From the NCBI GenBank assembly GCA_022266195.1, contig WHVY01000001.1:15500001-15564000 (forward strand): DNA of 64,000 nt. Direction: 5' to 3'. This document shows positions 22,672 through 33,571 of the stretch, piece after piece (the first letter of the stretch is position 1; the number at the start of each line of letters is the position of its first letter). Both the position numbers and the translations under genes were made by a program. The notes under the pieces are model-generated. The model was not told where the DNA came from, did not search any database, and saw only the letters and a list, made by a program, of their open reading frames with translations. This DNA is from Tetranychus cinnabarinus. Lineage: Eukaryota > Arthropoda > Arachnida > Trombidiformes > Tetranychidae.

Positions 22672-24251
22672 ATGAAAATTGAAATGAAATCACTTTTTGT
22701 AAGTTTCGCCTGTCTTCTCATTTTACCTTGGTCTATTCATGTAGTACTGGGTGAAATCCTGGGACAAATTACATCCACAGTTGGTGACATTTTACTGCCA
22801 GCTTCAGAAAATAAGGAATATGAAACTGAACAAAATTATTTGAAGCTATTTAAAAGAGTTGACGATGAAGCCTTAACCTGTGGACAGCTAATTGAATCTC
22901 GCGGATTCAGATATGAGCGCCATTTCGTCACCACAGATGATGGTTATATCTTGCAATTGTATCGGATCATCAATCCTTATGCTAAAGCAGCTTATGGTAA
23001 AAAATTGAAGCCAGTTCTGTTGGTACATGGAGTTTTATTGTCCTGTAGCTGTTGGATGTTCAATCAGCCTGATGGTCACATTGAGGAATGGTCTCTGGGT
23101 GTTCCACCCAATGTTACATCAAGCAGTCTTGCCTTTGTTTTGGCTAATCTTGAATTTGATGTTTGGCTTGGCAATAACCGAGGGACATCTTACTCAACTA
23201 ACCATACGACACTTAACCCATCTAAAGGTAATTAACAGTCTTTTAAACAATTTAGTTATAACCTTTTCTTTCACTTATAATAGATAGAGAATTTTGGGAT
23301 TTCAGTTTTGCTGACATGGGTACATATGATTTCCCGGCAATGATAAATTATGTTACCAATACTACTGGTTTCGGTTAGTATTTAAATTTTTCTTTGGCTT
23401 TTTTCAGTCATTATCTATTCATTAATATTAATATTATCTTGTGCATTTTAATTTTGCTTCATTGATGAACAGAAAAAATTGTCTATATTGGCATGTCTCA
23501 GGGAAATCTTCAAATGTTTCTGTCGCTCTCGGATGATCCATCGCTGGCTGATAAACTTGATCTTAACATTGCAATAGCACCGGTGGGCTCATATGAAGTG
23601 CCTCCAATCCTGCTCTATAATTTACTTCAAAATCCAGTGATTGAAGAACTGACTCGTGTTCATTTACTTGGCCCTTTTCCACATTTTGTGGCTGAATTTG
23701 ATGCCGTATTGTCCGTTCTTTGCTCCAATCCTGCCCTCAAAAAAATTTGCATTACTATTTACTTCTTAATTTTTGGCTACGATCCGAAGATGCTAAATGA
23801 AAAACGATTTCCAGTGATAACCAGTCTAATTGATTCCATACCAGAGAAAAGTGTAACTCATTTCGCTCAAGTAATATTAGCTAAAGAGTTCCACAAATTT
23901 GATTATGGTTCGAAAAAAAATTTAGCTACTTACGGCACCGAAAAAGCTCCTGGTTATAACTATTCTCGAATACCAACCCACAATTTAGTTTTCGTCAGTG
24001 GCCTGAATGATAACCTAGCATCTCCAGCTAACGTTGCAATATTGAAGAAACGACTATCAGGTAAGACACTTGAATAGACGCCAATGGAAAGAATTGATTA
24101 ACTATTTCTTTTCAATTTAGGTCCATTATTGGTAGATTACGTTGTACCTTACGCTGATTGGAATCATGTGGACCCAATTTTTGGATTGGAAGCTTACAAA
24201 TATTGTCACAGTGTAATTGTCGACCTACTGCGAAAATATGCAAAGGCATGA
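22672..24251 (+). CDS. Secreted acid lipase family (gastric/lysosomal lipase-like)
   Basis: Four exons join in phase: 22672-23227, 23284-23373, 23473-24060 and 24121-24251, giving 454 residues. The family is alpha/beta-hydrolase lipases (LIPA/LIPF/magro type) that hydrolyse triglycerides or cholesteryl esters in gut or lysosome. The first ~27 residues form a signal peptide (LFVSFACLLILPWSIHVVLG). The AB-hydrolase lid region follows (YILQLYRIINP, then VLLVHGVLLSCSCW). FWDFSFADMGTYDFPAMI is characteristic. The nucleophile is Ser224 in GMSQG, where the family normally has GHSQG. Asp395 (GLNDNLASP) and His427 (WNHVDPIFG) complete a triad. Introns are 56, 99 and 60 nt. N-glycosylation sequons (NVT, NHT, NTT) fit secretion. 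Start: first ATG before the signal peptide; the internal ATG of MKSLF four codons on is an alternative. Confidence 0.92.
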
Positions 24252-24639
24252 ACGGATTGGGTTGGCTATCATTACCGTTAATCTTGGTAATCTTATATAT
24301 TTTCAAATGGCCTGCTTGGTTTTGATAGCTACAATTGATTCGATTGTGTATATAAAATATAAATTGACATATTGACTTCACTAGTTTTCACTTAAATGGT
24401 AAATCATTAATTGCCTTGCAAAAGATATCAAAATTGAACAATGTTTTTTTTATTTTCAGGTTTAACCTTCCAAGCAAAGTTCAGAGACTCTCGTGTTACA
24501 TTAATCACTGATTGTAATTATGAGTTGTATTTTTATGGATCAAGCAATATTTGCTAATTATTATACAAAATGTAAGGCTAAACAAAAGGCAACAAATTAA
24601 AGATTACCAGCTTGCTGCAAAAACGATGATAATTATTTC

Positions 24640-24845
24640 TATCATTTCATATCTTCATAGATGATTTTATAAAGGAAATAGTTATATATTTATGTGTTAA
24701 AGAATCTTTTTAATTAATCAAGATTAACAATATTAACAGTTCTTACAGGAAAAATCACTTTGAGCTGAATTGGTTTGATTTTTTATTGTCTCTGGTTGAT
24801 TAATTTCATATTTTTTGGCTTTAAAATTGATTTAATCAAATGCTA
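24640..24845 (+). repeat. Diverged dispersed repeat, copy 3
   Basis: Shares CTTTTTAATTAATCAAGATTAA, CAGGAAAAATCACT, TTTTTATTGTCTCTGGTTGATTAATT and TTTTTTGGCTTTAAAATTGATT, in order, with the copies at 20.3 and 21.7 kb. The three lie in the same orientation on either side of the lipase gene. Confidence 0.5.
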
Positions 24846-25613
24846 ATATTTCCTTTCTTTAGGTTGTTCATCAGTCGAGTTGATACTAAAGTTGATCAAT
24901 TAGTTAATATATTAATGTTCATATTAATATATATATTGTTGCACCAATATTTTACAGTCGCGATTGAATTTCTGAGTTATCCTGAGTTAGTCTTTTTTTT
25001 ATTATCAAAACAAATGTATTAGGCACTAATGATGAGGTTGTTATTGGTGTTGAATCTTCTGTTTGGTTACTTCACATAGTCATCTCCGTGTTGATTTAAA
25101 TTGTCTCAATCAGATTTGAAATTGTAAAATCATTTGGAAACATTAACATGATGTGCGTGTGATGTGAATGCTGATGAATGTTACTATTGCTTGAAAGATG
25201 AAACGATGAGAAATGGTAAATATTGAGCTGTTTATATTTTTCTTTATCACATTCACAATGATTTGTTTTTTTTTCTTACCTCTTTTTCAGTTGGCAATCA
25301 TGATTATTTGATCATTTTCACTCAAATAATCAGCACCATAATCAATTAACACATTAACACAATTTCGAGATGGATGCTGGTTTTTGGGTTGATGTTATCT
25401 GAATGTAATAACTCACCAGAATGTTTATGTTACCAAATGTTGATCTCAGTTGAACCGGAAAAAAAACAGTAACCTTTAATGTTCTGGTTGTTGGATAGGC
25501 TGATGATGTTGATGCTCATTGTTCACTCTTTTATAAATAATAGCAAATATTATTAATGCTACCAGAAATAAATAATAATAATTATTATTATTATTCCTTA
25601 TTCAATGTTTAAG

Positions 25614-25619
25614 TTTATT
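25614..25619 (-). promoter_or_regulatory. Polyadenylation signal AATAAA of the mucin-like gene
   Basis: A canonical AATAAA on the minus strand lies 7 bases past the stop codon of the reading frame ending at 25627. It supports that frame being a real transcription unit. Confidence 0.5.
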
Positions 25620-25626
25620 TTCATCT

Positions 25627-26160
25627 CTATGCTGGTTGTGCTCTTTTTATCGTATCAGATCGATAACCACGAATGGAAGCTCCAGAACCTGGATAACCAG
25701 GAATCCTTTTATCACGAAAATTGAGGCAACAACACATACAAAGAAGTGTTATTGAAAATAAAACTCCACCAACCAGCTGAATGACAAATTTCAATGATAT
25801 TGGTGGTTGATTGGCTTGTGCAGATGAGGATGAAAAATTCCAAGTGTTGGACCTTCGATGAAGTCTAACTGAAACTCTTACTGTAGTCTGTTGTTGGGTT
25901 TGACTTTGTGCTGTTGAACTTGTCCTTGTTGGCTTTGAGGTTGATCTTGATGTTGATCTTGATGTTTGACTTGCCGTTGAACTTGATGTTAGGTCTGTTG
26001 TTGTGGTCGTTGTTGTTGTTGGTGTTGTCGGTATTGAGGTTGAAGTTGACTCTTTGGAGGTTGACGTTGACCGACTGTCAACCCATTTGAATGCAACAAT
26101 GAAACAAAGAAGGAAAAAGGTTGTTGATATTGTAATATTAGATTTAGATGAGAACAACAT
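25627..26160 (-). CDS. Small mucin-like type I membrane protein (unrecognised family)
   Basis: A single-exon frame of 177 residues with a coherent layout. A hydrophobic signal sequence occupies about residues 10-28 (ISTTFFLLCFIVAF, ending in WVDS). A Thr/Ser-rich stalk at about 30-115 includes eight consecutive Thr and SRSTS repeats, likely O-glycosylated. One membrane helix lies at about 124-144 (FVIQLVGGVLFSITLLCM) with a Cys run at its cytoplasmic face that could be palmitoylated, and a short basic Gly/Arg tail of ~33 residues follows. The ATG is in a plausible context (AAGTAAAATG) and AATAAA follows the stop. The stalk is encoded by a GTT/TTG-like triplet-rich tract, so parts are low complexity and length may vary between individuals. 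No family recognised; a low-complexity false call is possible. Confidence 0.55.
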   Translation of the reverse strand: MLFSSKSNITISTTFFLLCFIVAFKWVDSRSTSTSKESTSTSIPTTPTTTTTTTTDLTSSSTASQTSRSTSRSTSKPTRTSSTAQSQTQQQTTVRVSVRLHRRSNTWNFSSSSAQANQPPISLKFVIQLVGGVLFSITLLCMCCCLNFRDKRIPGYPGSGASIRGYRSDTIKRAQPA

Positions 26161-26528
26161 TTTACTTGATAAAATAATGACAGGAACAACAACAATAACA
26201 ATAATAATAATAACTGGCGATAGATGAAGATGAATATGAGGATGGCGATGGTGAGGAGGATGATGGTGGAGTTGGAATTGAAGATGATGATGTTGATGCT
26301 ATTGATCGACACCATGGTAAGCAACTAACAGGCAAGTTGAACCTTTATTTCATCTCAATTCTGATGTTGATAGTGAAGAAGGAGAGAAACAGGGAAAAGG
26401 GAAAGATTCCTGGAGGCTGCGTCACCTTCATTTTCCTTCATCATCTTTTATCATCTCTCGTTTTTCCTTCCCTTTTATCATGCTCCTTATCCAGAAGCTC
26501 AGAGTTGAAACTCTCAAAACAAGTCTCT

Positions 26529-26595
26529 CTCCTAGTCTTCAATGTTAGTCTTCAATGTTAGCCTCAATGTTAGCCTCAATGTGTGTGTGTGAGTC
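26529..26595 (+). repeat. 12-14-bp minisatellite plus (GT)n
   Basis: About four consecutive units of the form (T)CTTCAATGTTAG / CCTCAATGTTAG, the last running into GTGTGTGTGTGAG. Seen directly in sequence. Confidence 0.8.
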
Positions 26596-28119
26596 TCTGT
26601 AAAAGATGTTGAAATGAAAAAGAGAAAGAAGATGATTTTACTTTGTACTATTGCTTTTCATGATGATACTGATGATGATGAAGGGGATGCTCTGAGCTTT
26701 TCAAAAAGTAACTACAAAATGAGTTAAAGAAAAGGGACCAAAAATTTTGTGACTAGGAATGAACTTGCAATAAGAGTAAGAAAAAGGGAGAGCACAAAAA
26801 AAATTGAATCTAATAGTTGAGGCGAATGTGAATGATGAGAATGAGGAAGAGAGAGAAAAATGAAGATAATAATGATGATGATGAAGATACAACAATTTTG
26901 CTTTACTCTGGAGGAGAAATAACTTTTCAGGGCAATAATAATGTTAAGAGATTGTTGCCAAAAGAAATGTAAGTGCATAAGAAAATCCAGAAAAGACTGG
27001 GAGTAAAAATGGATAAAACAGTAAGCCAAACGATAAGGTAATATTTAGATGCAACTGAATAATTTCCATTTACATTTTTATCTTAATCTAACCTAATCAT
27101 CTACAAAGCCTTCTTCATTCTGTGTGCGTGTTCAAGCATTAAACTGTTTCCAGTCAATCCACTAATCAATGTTTTCACCATTCAAATTCATCCTTTTTAA
27201 CCAGTTTTTAAATTGTATAAAACATTGAAATTTATTGATTTAGCTTTTTTTGTGTGTGTTGATAAATCTGATGAGTCTTCATTGTTAACCAATGTTTACC
27301 CTTTTCAAATGGTTTAACCATTGATCCAACCATTTTATATTTTTAATATCATCATTAAGTCTATTGCTAATGAATTAAATTGTGTGAACATTTTGATCAA
27401 TCATTTGTTTTTAATGAAAAGCATTCCAGAAATGGATTCAAGTCAATTGAATCAACCTTTGATATTTATGCTTTGATTCCCAGTGAAAATTAATAATGTT
27501 TGACAATTTTTTACGATATTAAATTAAAAATAATCATTTTAAGTGAAAGGTTGAAAAGATTTCATTTTTCAATTTTAGTTCAATCTTTTTTTCCTCTTCA
27601 GTATTGATACAATTGTAAATTGAGAAAATTAATTAACAAATAATTACGGCTTGAAGTTCCACTTTCATCCAGTTGTTATCAACAATTGAATTGATCTTGA
27701 ATTTAATTTACTTTTTTCACTTCTTTTCAATCCATTTTTCAATTGAAATACTTGAGATACCTTTGAGTTTCTCATATTTCATTTCAACTTTTGTTTTCCC
27801 TTTGTTGACATCTTTCAGCAAATCAATTCATTTTTTACAAAAATTTAGGTAATTTGATCTGATTAACGGTACTTTATTAATTTTGTGTTAATCTGGCAAA
27901 AATTTCATTCTCGTTAGATTTAGATTAACTCTGAAAGTGTGATTAAATTTTAATTCTCCAAAAAATTGTAACTTGATTCGTTTTTAATCAACATTTGGTT
28001 CACTTTTGCTACCAATTATTATACAATTACAATTTACTGGACATTATTGAAGTTTGAAAGGTTTCATTTCAAGAGTTGGGTTAACTTTAGAGGTAAACCT
28101 AAAGTTGAGGCCTTAAATG

Positions 28120-28381
28120 TAACTTATTGATTGTCAACACTTAGACACGTGAAAATGTTACCAGCAACTGTTTTACTTGAGTTACCTGATCAGGTGTACA
28201 AGCGACTTACTGGCGCCAGACAGGAGACTTAGGACGAGTGACCTAAAAGGCCTAAAGGCAATTCACCTTTGATTTGCTTTGAGGAAAAGTAAAACAGCAA
28301 CTTTTTGTCAAATGTTAAGCTCAAGGTGAAAGGTGGATGGTAAAGAGGTAAAACCTTTACCGACATATAGCTTACCCTTTT
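28120..28381 (+). repeat. Inverted-repeat pair, left arm
   Basis: Matches the reverse complement of 33284-33571 over essentially its whole length. Shared words in order include CTTATTGATTG, GACACGTGAAAATGT, TTTTACTTGAGTTACCTGAT, CAGGTGTACAAGCGACTTAC, TGGCGCCAGACA, CCTAAAAGGCCTAAAGGCAA, TTTTTGTCAAATGTTAAG and AACCTTTACCGACATAT. The first 150 bp are nearly identical and the middle diverges by indels. No coding capacity; probably a dispersed non-autonomous element present twice in opposite orientation. Confidence 0.85.
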
Positions 28382-29290
28382 TTATCTTTGTTTTTTTGGG
28401 TCTCCTTTTTTTTCGCTCTCCTCCTTCAATCCTTTTCAGGCAACTTCTGTTAATTATTGTTGGTCTCTTTTAAGCTATTTTTAAACAAACAATGGATATT
28501 CAAATAGTCCCTTAGGCCTGTAAATTATCATCAATATTAACTTAACTGGGTTGATTTGTTACATCAAAACAATTGTCAGTAATCAGATACTGTTGAACCT
28601 TTCATCGACTCAATCTATTGTCAGGTTTAAGCTTTACACATTATCAATGTTTTATTCAGTATATCTTGTCCTTTCCTTTTCAACCTGTAACTTGCTGTGC
28701 TTAACTAAAACATGATTCAAATTAACCTGTTTTGTTTTAACCCAATTTGTTTTACTTGCTTAGGTTTTATTGGCTCGTAGGGCAGATTCAATCAAGATTG
28801 GTGTGTCATCTTTGAACAGCTTCAATCAGGATTCAATGTTCAACGTTTGCTTACATTGGGATTAAGATTTCAGACCCTTAATCACAGCTACATTTACATA
28901 GGGAAATAATGGCTTGAATAATTTTGTGATCCAATTTTCTCGTTTCCATTCATTTTCCCGCATCCATGTTGCTAGGGTTGCTTTGTTTTTTGGCTAAATT
29001 ATTTTGTTAATTATTTTGTTTAAAGCTGCTTCTCTCATTAACCTACACTTCTTAAGTTAATGAGATTAAACTAGACTGCAAATTTCATCAGGGTTTCATC
29101 AGATATCAAAGATTCTGGAGACATGATTGATTCGAGTTTCCAATTTTAACATTATTAGTAAAATGTATTAAACACAAACTTGCTTAATCTTCACTTTTGT
29201 CCAATTTGCTTTTCTTCACTTTTCCTTTCATTATTATTAGATTATTGTTTCTCAATCGGTGATTCCTGACAAAGTGATTTTAATTTAAAC

Positions 29291-29758
29291 ATGGTTGCCA
29301 TTAACAATCTATTATTGTGTTGTTTTGTAATATTCATCACTCTTGTCCGTTCATCTGAATCGTTTTGCTTTGGATTAATATGCAGCTGTGTTCCATGGGT
29401 TTCAAAATCATGTTGTGGTACTTTTAGGAAATGTTGCCTCCAATATCAAGCTTGGTAAGACTTTTTCATTTTAACAAGATTTTGTTTTTAATTTGCTTTG
29501 ATTTAACTCTAATCAATTCTCGATATTGATTATAATTGCTCTGATTGTCCTTTGAAAACAAGGCTGAGTCCTTTGATTGGAACTGAAGACGTTTTCTCTG
29601 AATATATTGATGCTATGGCTGGTGAAGCAATGAACGAAGCAGGTCTTGTTGAAGGCTATCCTGATGGACAGGTTGTCCCTATTAACGACCCTTCACAACT
29701 TGGCGCTATTCCAGTTATTCCTGGACCTCCTCCACATAGGATATTGAATGATGCTTGA
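29291..29758 (+). CDS. Small Cys-rich secreted protein (unrecognised family)
   Basis: Two exons, 29291-29454 and 29563-29758, join in phase (TG|G, Trp55) to give 119 residues. A signal peptide occupies roughly the first 22 residues (NLLLCCFVIFITLVRSS). Exon 1 then encodes seven Cys spaced C-X4-C-X-C-X7-CC-X5-CC (residues 26-49). Exon 2 encodes an acidic segment (TEDVFSEYIDAMAGEAMNEA) and a Pro-rich tail (PVIPGPPPH). The donor is GGTAAGA-like; the acceptor AAAACAAG has a weak pyrimidine tract. AATAAA occurs at 29776 and 29819. It converges on UFL1. The spacing does not match a family I know; it could be a cuticle, salivary or defence-type secreted protein, but that is guesswork. A real gene is likely from signal peptide, phase and polyadenylation sites together. 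Confidence 0.65.
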
Positions 29759-30201
29759 GTTGAACGTGATTAAATAATAAATTAACGATCTGCATCTTTG
29801 ATCTTTCAATTCATTCGCAATAAAAGATTAAATATACTAGAAAATTATATCTATTTTAGTTATTCTAGTTATTTTGATATTGAGGAATGAAATACAAAGT
29901 AATTTAGATTACCACCTTCAATAGATTTCTTTATAAATTTTATTATATTTAATATTAATATATTATTGTTTTCATATAAATTTATGCGATGAACAATTTA
30001 GTCCTCGTATTAGTTTATGTTTAGCTTGTGAAATATTTTCTCTTGATATAATCAATTTTTATAAAATAAACTTTAACATACAACATGGAAAAATCAGGTA
30101 ATTTGATTTGATTATTTCTTTCACCTTAAAACAATTTTTCCAATATAGACAATATTGGCATGATGGAGAAAATGGATGATCCGAATAGTAAAGATTGTGA
30201 A
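29759..30201. other. Convergent 3' intergenic gap
   Basis: Lies between the 3' ends of the Cys-rich gene (+) and UFL1 (-). Very AT-rich, with both 3' UTRs expected here. No other feature seen. Confidence 0.5.
29776..29824 (+). promoter_or_regulatory. Two candidate polyadenylation signals (AATAAA) for the Cys-rich gene
   Basis: AATAAA at 29776-29781 and again at 29819-29824, 18 and 61 bases after the stop codon of the small secreted protein. Confidence 0.5.
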
Positions 30202-32751
30202 TCACTTTGATGGTTTGTAATTCAGTGCAATCTCTTTCACTTTTGGAAGCAAATCTTTCAATCTGTTTTCAATTTCTTCCTTTTCTTCTTGACTGGTGTC
30301 GTCCTTTTGCGCTTTCAAACGGCGAACAATTAAGTCTTCACATTCACGGAAAAGTTGATGAGTTTCTAATGGTAAAGATGATTTCAATGCAGTCAAAAGT
30401 TGTGGGACAAATTTTCCAGATGCATGCACCATAATTTGTTTGGCAGATCCAAATATCAAAAGTACACAAAGATGTAAAATTAAAGGATAATCAAGCGAGT
30501 CAGTTTCATTCAGAGTGACTATTAAATTTTGACGAAGTTCACTGATCATTATTGCCTCTCTTTTTTTATCAACCTTTTTAATCATAATGTCACAAGCTTC
30601 CAAAGTATTGTCCAGTTCAGTAAAAAAGTTGTCCAGTGTAGAGTCATTTAGAGTTGCAACCAATTTATTGAAATTTTCCCTCAGCTTGGAGTCTAACTTG
30701 TTGATGATTTTCTGACGACCCTAAAAATTAAAATTAAAAGATGAGGTAATTATTATTTATAAACTTTAATCCATTCATGATTGATTCAAGTATTTACCTC
30801 ATTGGATGTTCCCATTGGTTGACCTGATCTCTGTCTTTCTTCATCAACAAGAAATAAAATGTTATCAACTAGCTCTGAACAAAGAGATTTCAGTAAATAT
30901 TTAGAAAGCGATATCCGTAATTCATCTGCAATAGAAAAAATAATGAGAAAAATGTTATTTAATTAAATGTGATAAATATAACCAGATTGTTTCAAGTCAC
31001 TCACCATCAAGAGTTTTCAGTCCTTTCTCATAAATTAAAATATTGCCGTGTAAATTATTAATTGTATTTTGAACATCAGTAACAGTCTTTTTTATGGAAG
31101 ATGTTTCCTTGTTCATTGATTCATTGAATAATTGACGGGCGATTTCCAAATATGCTGCTCTTAGAGGTTCAATAAGGAAATCAGAGATTGTTTCAACAGT
31201 TTCAGCGTCATGTTCACCGGATGGATCAATTTTTGTTTTTAAAACATTGATAAGACTGGTAAGATCGATAGACAATCCAGGATCATTTGAAGATTCATCT
31301 TCAGAGCCTGATTCGTCACCAGCTCCTTTTTGATTAGCTCGATACTTCTTTTTAACAGCTTTAGTTTTAACTTCACGTCCTTGGGTGGAAAAGGTTTTAG
31401 TGGCACCAGATCTTCGCTTTCGCTCGTCTTTTCTGACAGCTGCAGCTGATTTAGAATCCCCAGCAGCAGCTTTATCTTTAAATGCTTGATTAGCAGCAAC
31501 AAATATTTTGAAAAGAACTCCATCTTTTAAATCTTTTTCTGCCTTTTCTCTCATCAAATCACTTAATGGTTCTAAACAGCTCGATGCAAATTCATTCGAA
31601 ACAATAAGAGTATTATTCAACAAAGTAAACTTGTTTGCCTCGCTTTCATTGCGAGCTTTATATTCATCAATCAATATTTTCAAATCATCATCATTTAAAA
31701 TCGAGGGAAGAACATCAGTCAAATTCATCCATGATTTATCAGCTAAGCAATCATCTACTGCACCTTCCAATTGCAGAATGATACTTGTACCGACACAACA
31801 TGTGGATAAAAAAATTAAATCTTCAAATCCTTGTCTTTTCTTGAGAGCTTTTGGCTCGGAGATACCGATTCTAGCTAGAGCGTCATATTCAAGACATCCA
31901 TTGTGCTTGTAAAAACTTTCAATCCACTCTTTTTGCGTTGATGAGTAAATACTTGGAATAAAAGTTCGATTGAGACCAGTAGTTAATTGGCCATTTATTC
32001 GTCCTGTTTTCAATAAATCGTCCAATACCGCTAAAAGAAGAAAAAAAACATTAAACAACTCTGATGTTTTTTGGGATTTAAGATATCACTTACAATTAAA
32101 TATTCTTTCAGGAAATCGATATCTGCTAACAATCTGAGACACCACCAATGGACGAGTAATAGCTGACAAAACACCCGTAATTTTTGCTTTATATTGATCA
32201 ATGTAATTACGCGTAAAAAATGTTGACTGATTATTGACATCTTGAACACCATCAATTGTAGAACCAAGATGAGACACAATAATTTGATGGATGAAATCAG
32301 TTGGTAATGAATAATTTTTAGCCAATTCAGAAACATCTAGAACACCTTTTTTCTGCAACTTTTCATTTATTTCTACTGCCAATTGTTCTTTATAATCACG
32401 ACTAATAAGCTCTTCATTGACAAATGAAATGTAACCAGAAGAAGATCGGGCAACTTCTTTAGCTTTAACATCAATATGACTGTAGTCAACATTTAAATTA
32501 TTAGCAAGATCCATAAAGGTAATCCTTCCATTCGATACTATCAATTCATCTTGTATCTCACGCATCAGATGGTCAGGAGTGATATATTCTTTACCATCAG
32601 CTGTATAAATCACATCTAGTAAGTTTAAATTAACCAATTTCTTGACAATTTCAATACAATTGCGTTCTGAGAGACGCTGAAGAGTTGCTACTGTTTGACT
32701 CAGCTGAAAATCGGCAGCCAATCTTTTTACTTCTTCCCAATCTGAAGCCAT
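30202..32751 (-). CDS. E3 UFM1-protein ligase 1 (UFL1)
   Basis: Four exons on the complement, 32751-32094, 32030-31005, 30925-30798 and 30720-30202, join in phase to 776 residues (human ~794). UFL1 is the ligase for UFM1 conjugation. It acts at the ER membrane with DDRGK1/UFBP1 and CDK5RAP3, notably on ribosomal protein uL24 in ER-associated ribosome quality control. It has no catalytic Cys. Family marks are the N-terminus MASDWEEVKRLAADFQ, the SERNCIEIVKKL block, DGKEYITPDHL, FSAITRP-like LSAITRPLVVSQIVSRY, a SVLDDLLKTGRINGQL junction across intron 1, NGCLEYDALARIGI, and EACDIMIKKVDKKRE in the C-terminal part. The mid-region KTKAVKKKYRANQKG plus an acidic Ser stretch is the usual disordered linker. 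Introns are 63, 79 and 77 nt. Start is secure by homology. Confidence 0.94.
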
Positions 32752-32925
32752 GATAGATATCAACAATATCACTAGTTAATGGTCAATAATATACACATAT
32801 AAAACAATTAGAAAAAGCAAAAATAAATTCCAAAACAAATAATCACAAAAATAAGATTACAAGTTGCCACGCATCAAAAATGTAAACAAACAATATTTTG
32901 TTGAATTTCCAGCAAAAACAGACAA

Positions 32926-32937
32926 CGCCATCTTTTT
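32926..32937 (-). promoter_or_regulatory. AAGATGGCG motif upstream of UFL1
   Basis: On the gene strand the sequence reads AAAAAGATGGCG, about 175 bp before the UFL1 ATG. A related CTAGATGGCA sits about 121 bp before the XPR1 ATG. The word resembles the YY1/Pho-type core (GCCAT on the opposite strand) common near TSSs of housekeeping genes. Function is inferred only. Confidence 0.35.
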
Positions 32938-33283
32938 AATTGATAGCAAACTAAAAGGCGCAATTTTTATCAATAAAACTCAAATTAACCGCAAAACTGT
33001 TTTTGTTGCTAGTAAATATGATAAATTGTAAAAACATTGATAAATAATGGATATTACAATGAATCAAAACTTCACAGCTAGTTAATGAATGGAAAATTTT
33101 GTCAATAAATTACTATTTTCTAAATGATGATCCCAATTTTGGACAATAATAAAGCGTGAATAACCAAAAAGGACAACAAATGTTGGTTACAAAAAACCGT
33201 TCACAACTCTATAAGTACATTGTAATTGAATGAGGTATTGAATTGAAATTTTTTTTGTGAATGATGAAAGTTTGTAAAAAGGT

Positions 33284-33571
33284 TAAGAAAAGGTAAGTAA
33301 TATGTCGGTAAAGGTTTGTCTTTCCTCTGCCCTCTCAACCTTTAACCTTAGGCTTAACATTTGACAAAAATTTGCTCTAAAATGTTCAACCTTAAACTTC
33401 AAAGGTAAGCAAAGGTGAGTGTAAATTGCCTTTAGGCCTTTTAGGCCAGTCGTCTTAAGTCTCCTTGTCTGGCGCCAGTAAGTCGCTTGTACACCTGATC
33501 AGGTAACTCAAGTAAAATAGTTGCAGGTTACATTTTCACGTGTCTCAATAATTGCCTTCAATCAATAAGTT
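33284..33571 (-). repeat. Inverted-repeat pair, right arm
   Basis: Reverse-complement copy of 28120-28381. Read on the minus strand it gives the same ordered words, with an extra ~25 bp in the middle. The two arms enclose about 4.9 kb containing the Cys-rich gene and all of UFL1. Because a conserved host gene lies between them, two independent insertions are likelier than one large transposon. Confidence 0.85.

Larger units (their letters stand above)
24252..25626. other. Intergenic, convergent between lipase and mucin-like gene
   Basis: No gene recognised. It contains repeat copy 3 (about 24640-24845), an ATT/AAT microsatellite at 25567-25596 and, on the minus strand at 25619-25614, an AATAAA that serves the mucin-like gene. 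Confidence 0.5.
26161..29290. other. Intergenic region with low-complexity tracts and one inverted-repeat arm
   Basis: No conserved gene recognised. Contents: AAC/AAT-rich low complexity (26185-26215), a short minisatellite ending in a GT microsatellite (26529-26595), GAT/GAA-rich stretches (26600-26890), and the left arm of an inverted-repeat pair (28120-28381). Frames of 60-100 codons here are Phe/Ser/His-rich translations of those tracts. Confidence 0.5.

Noticed and set aside
25908..26324. Val/Leu- and Thr/Gln-rich frames on both strands around the mucin-like gene
   Set aside because: Products of the GTT/AAC triplet repeats; only the frame with signal peptide, helix and AATAAA was kept.
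26701..27029. His/Ser/Phe-rich minus-strand frames
   Set aside because: Translations of GAT/GAA low-complexity sequence.
31508..31912. 134-codon plus-strand frame over UFL1
   Set aside because: Antisense shadow of conserved UFL1 exon 2.
28120..33571. A single 5.4-kb transposon with long terminal inverted repeats
   Set aside because: The interior holds conserved host UFL1 and no transposase; two separate repeat insertions explain it better.
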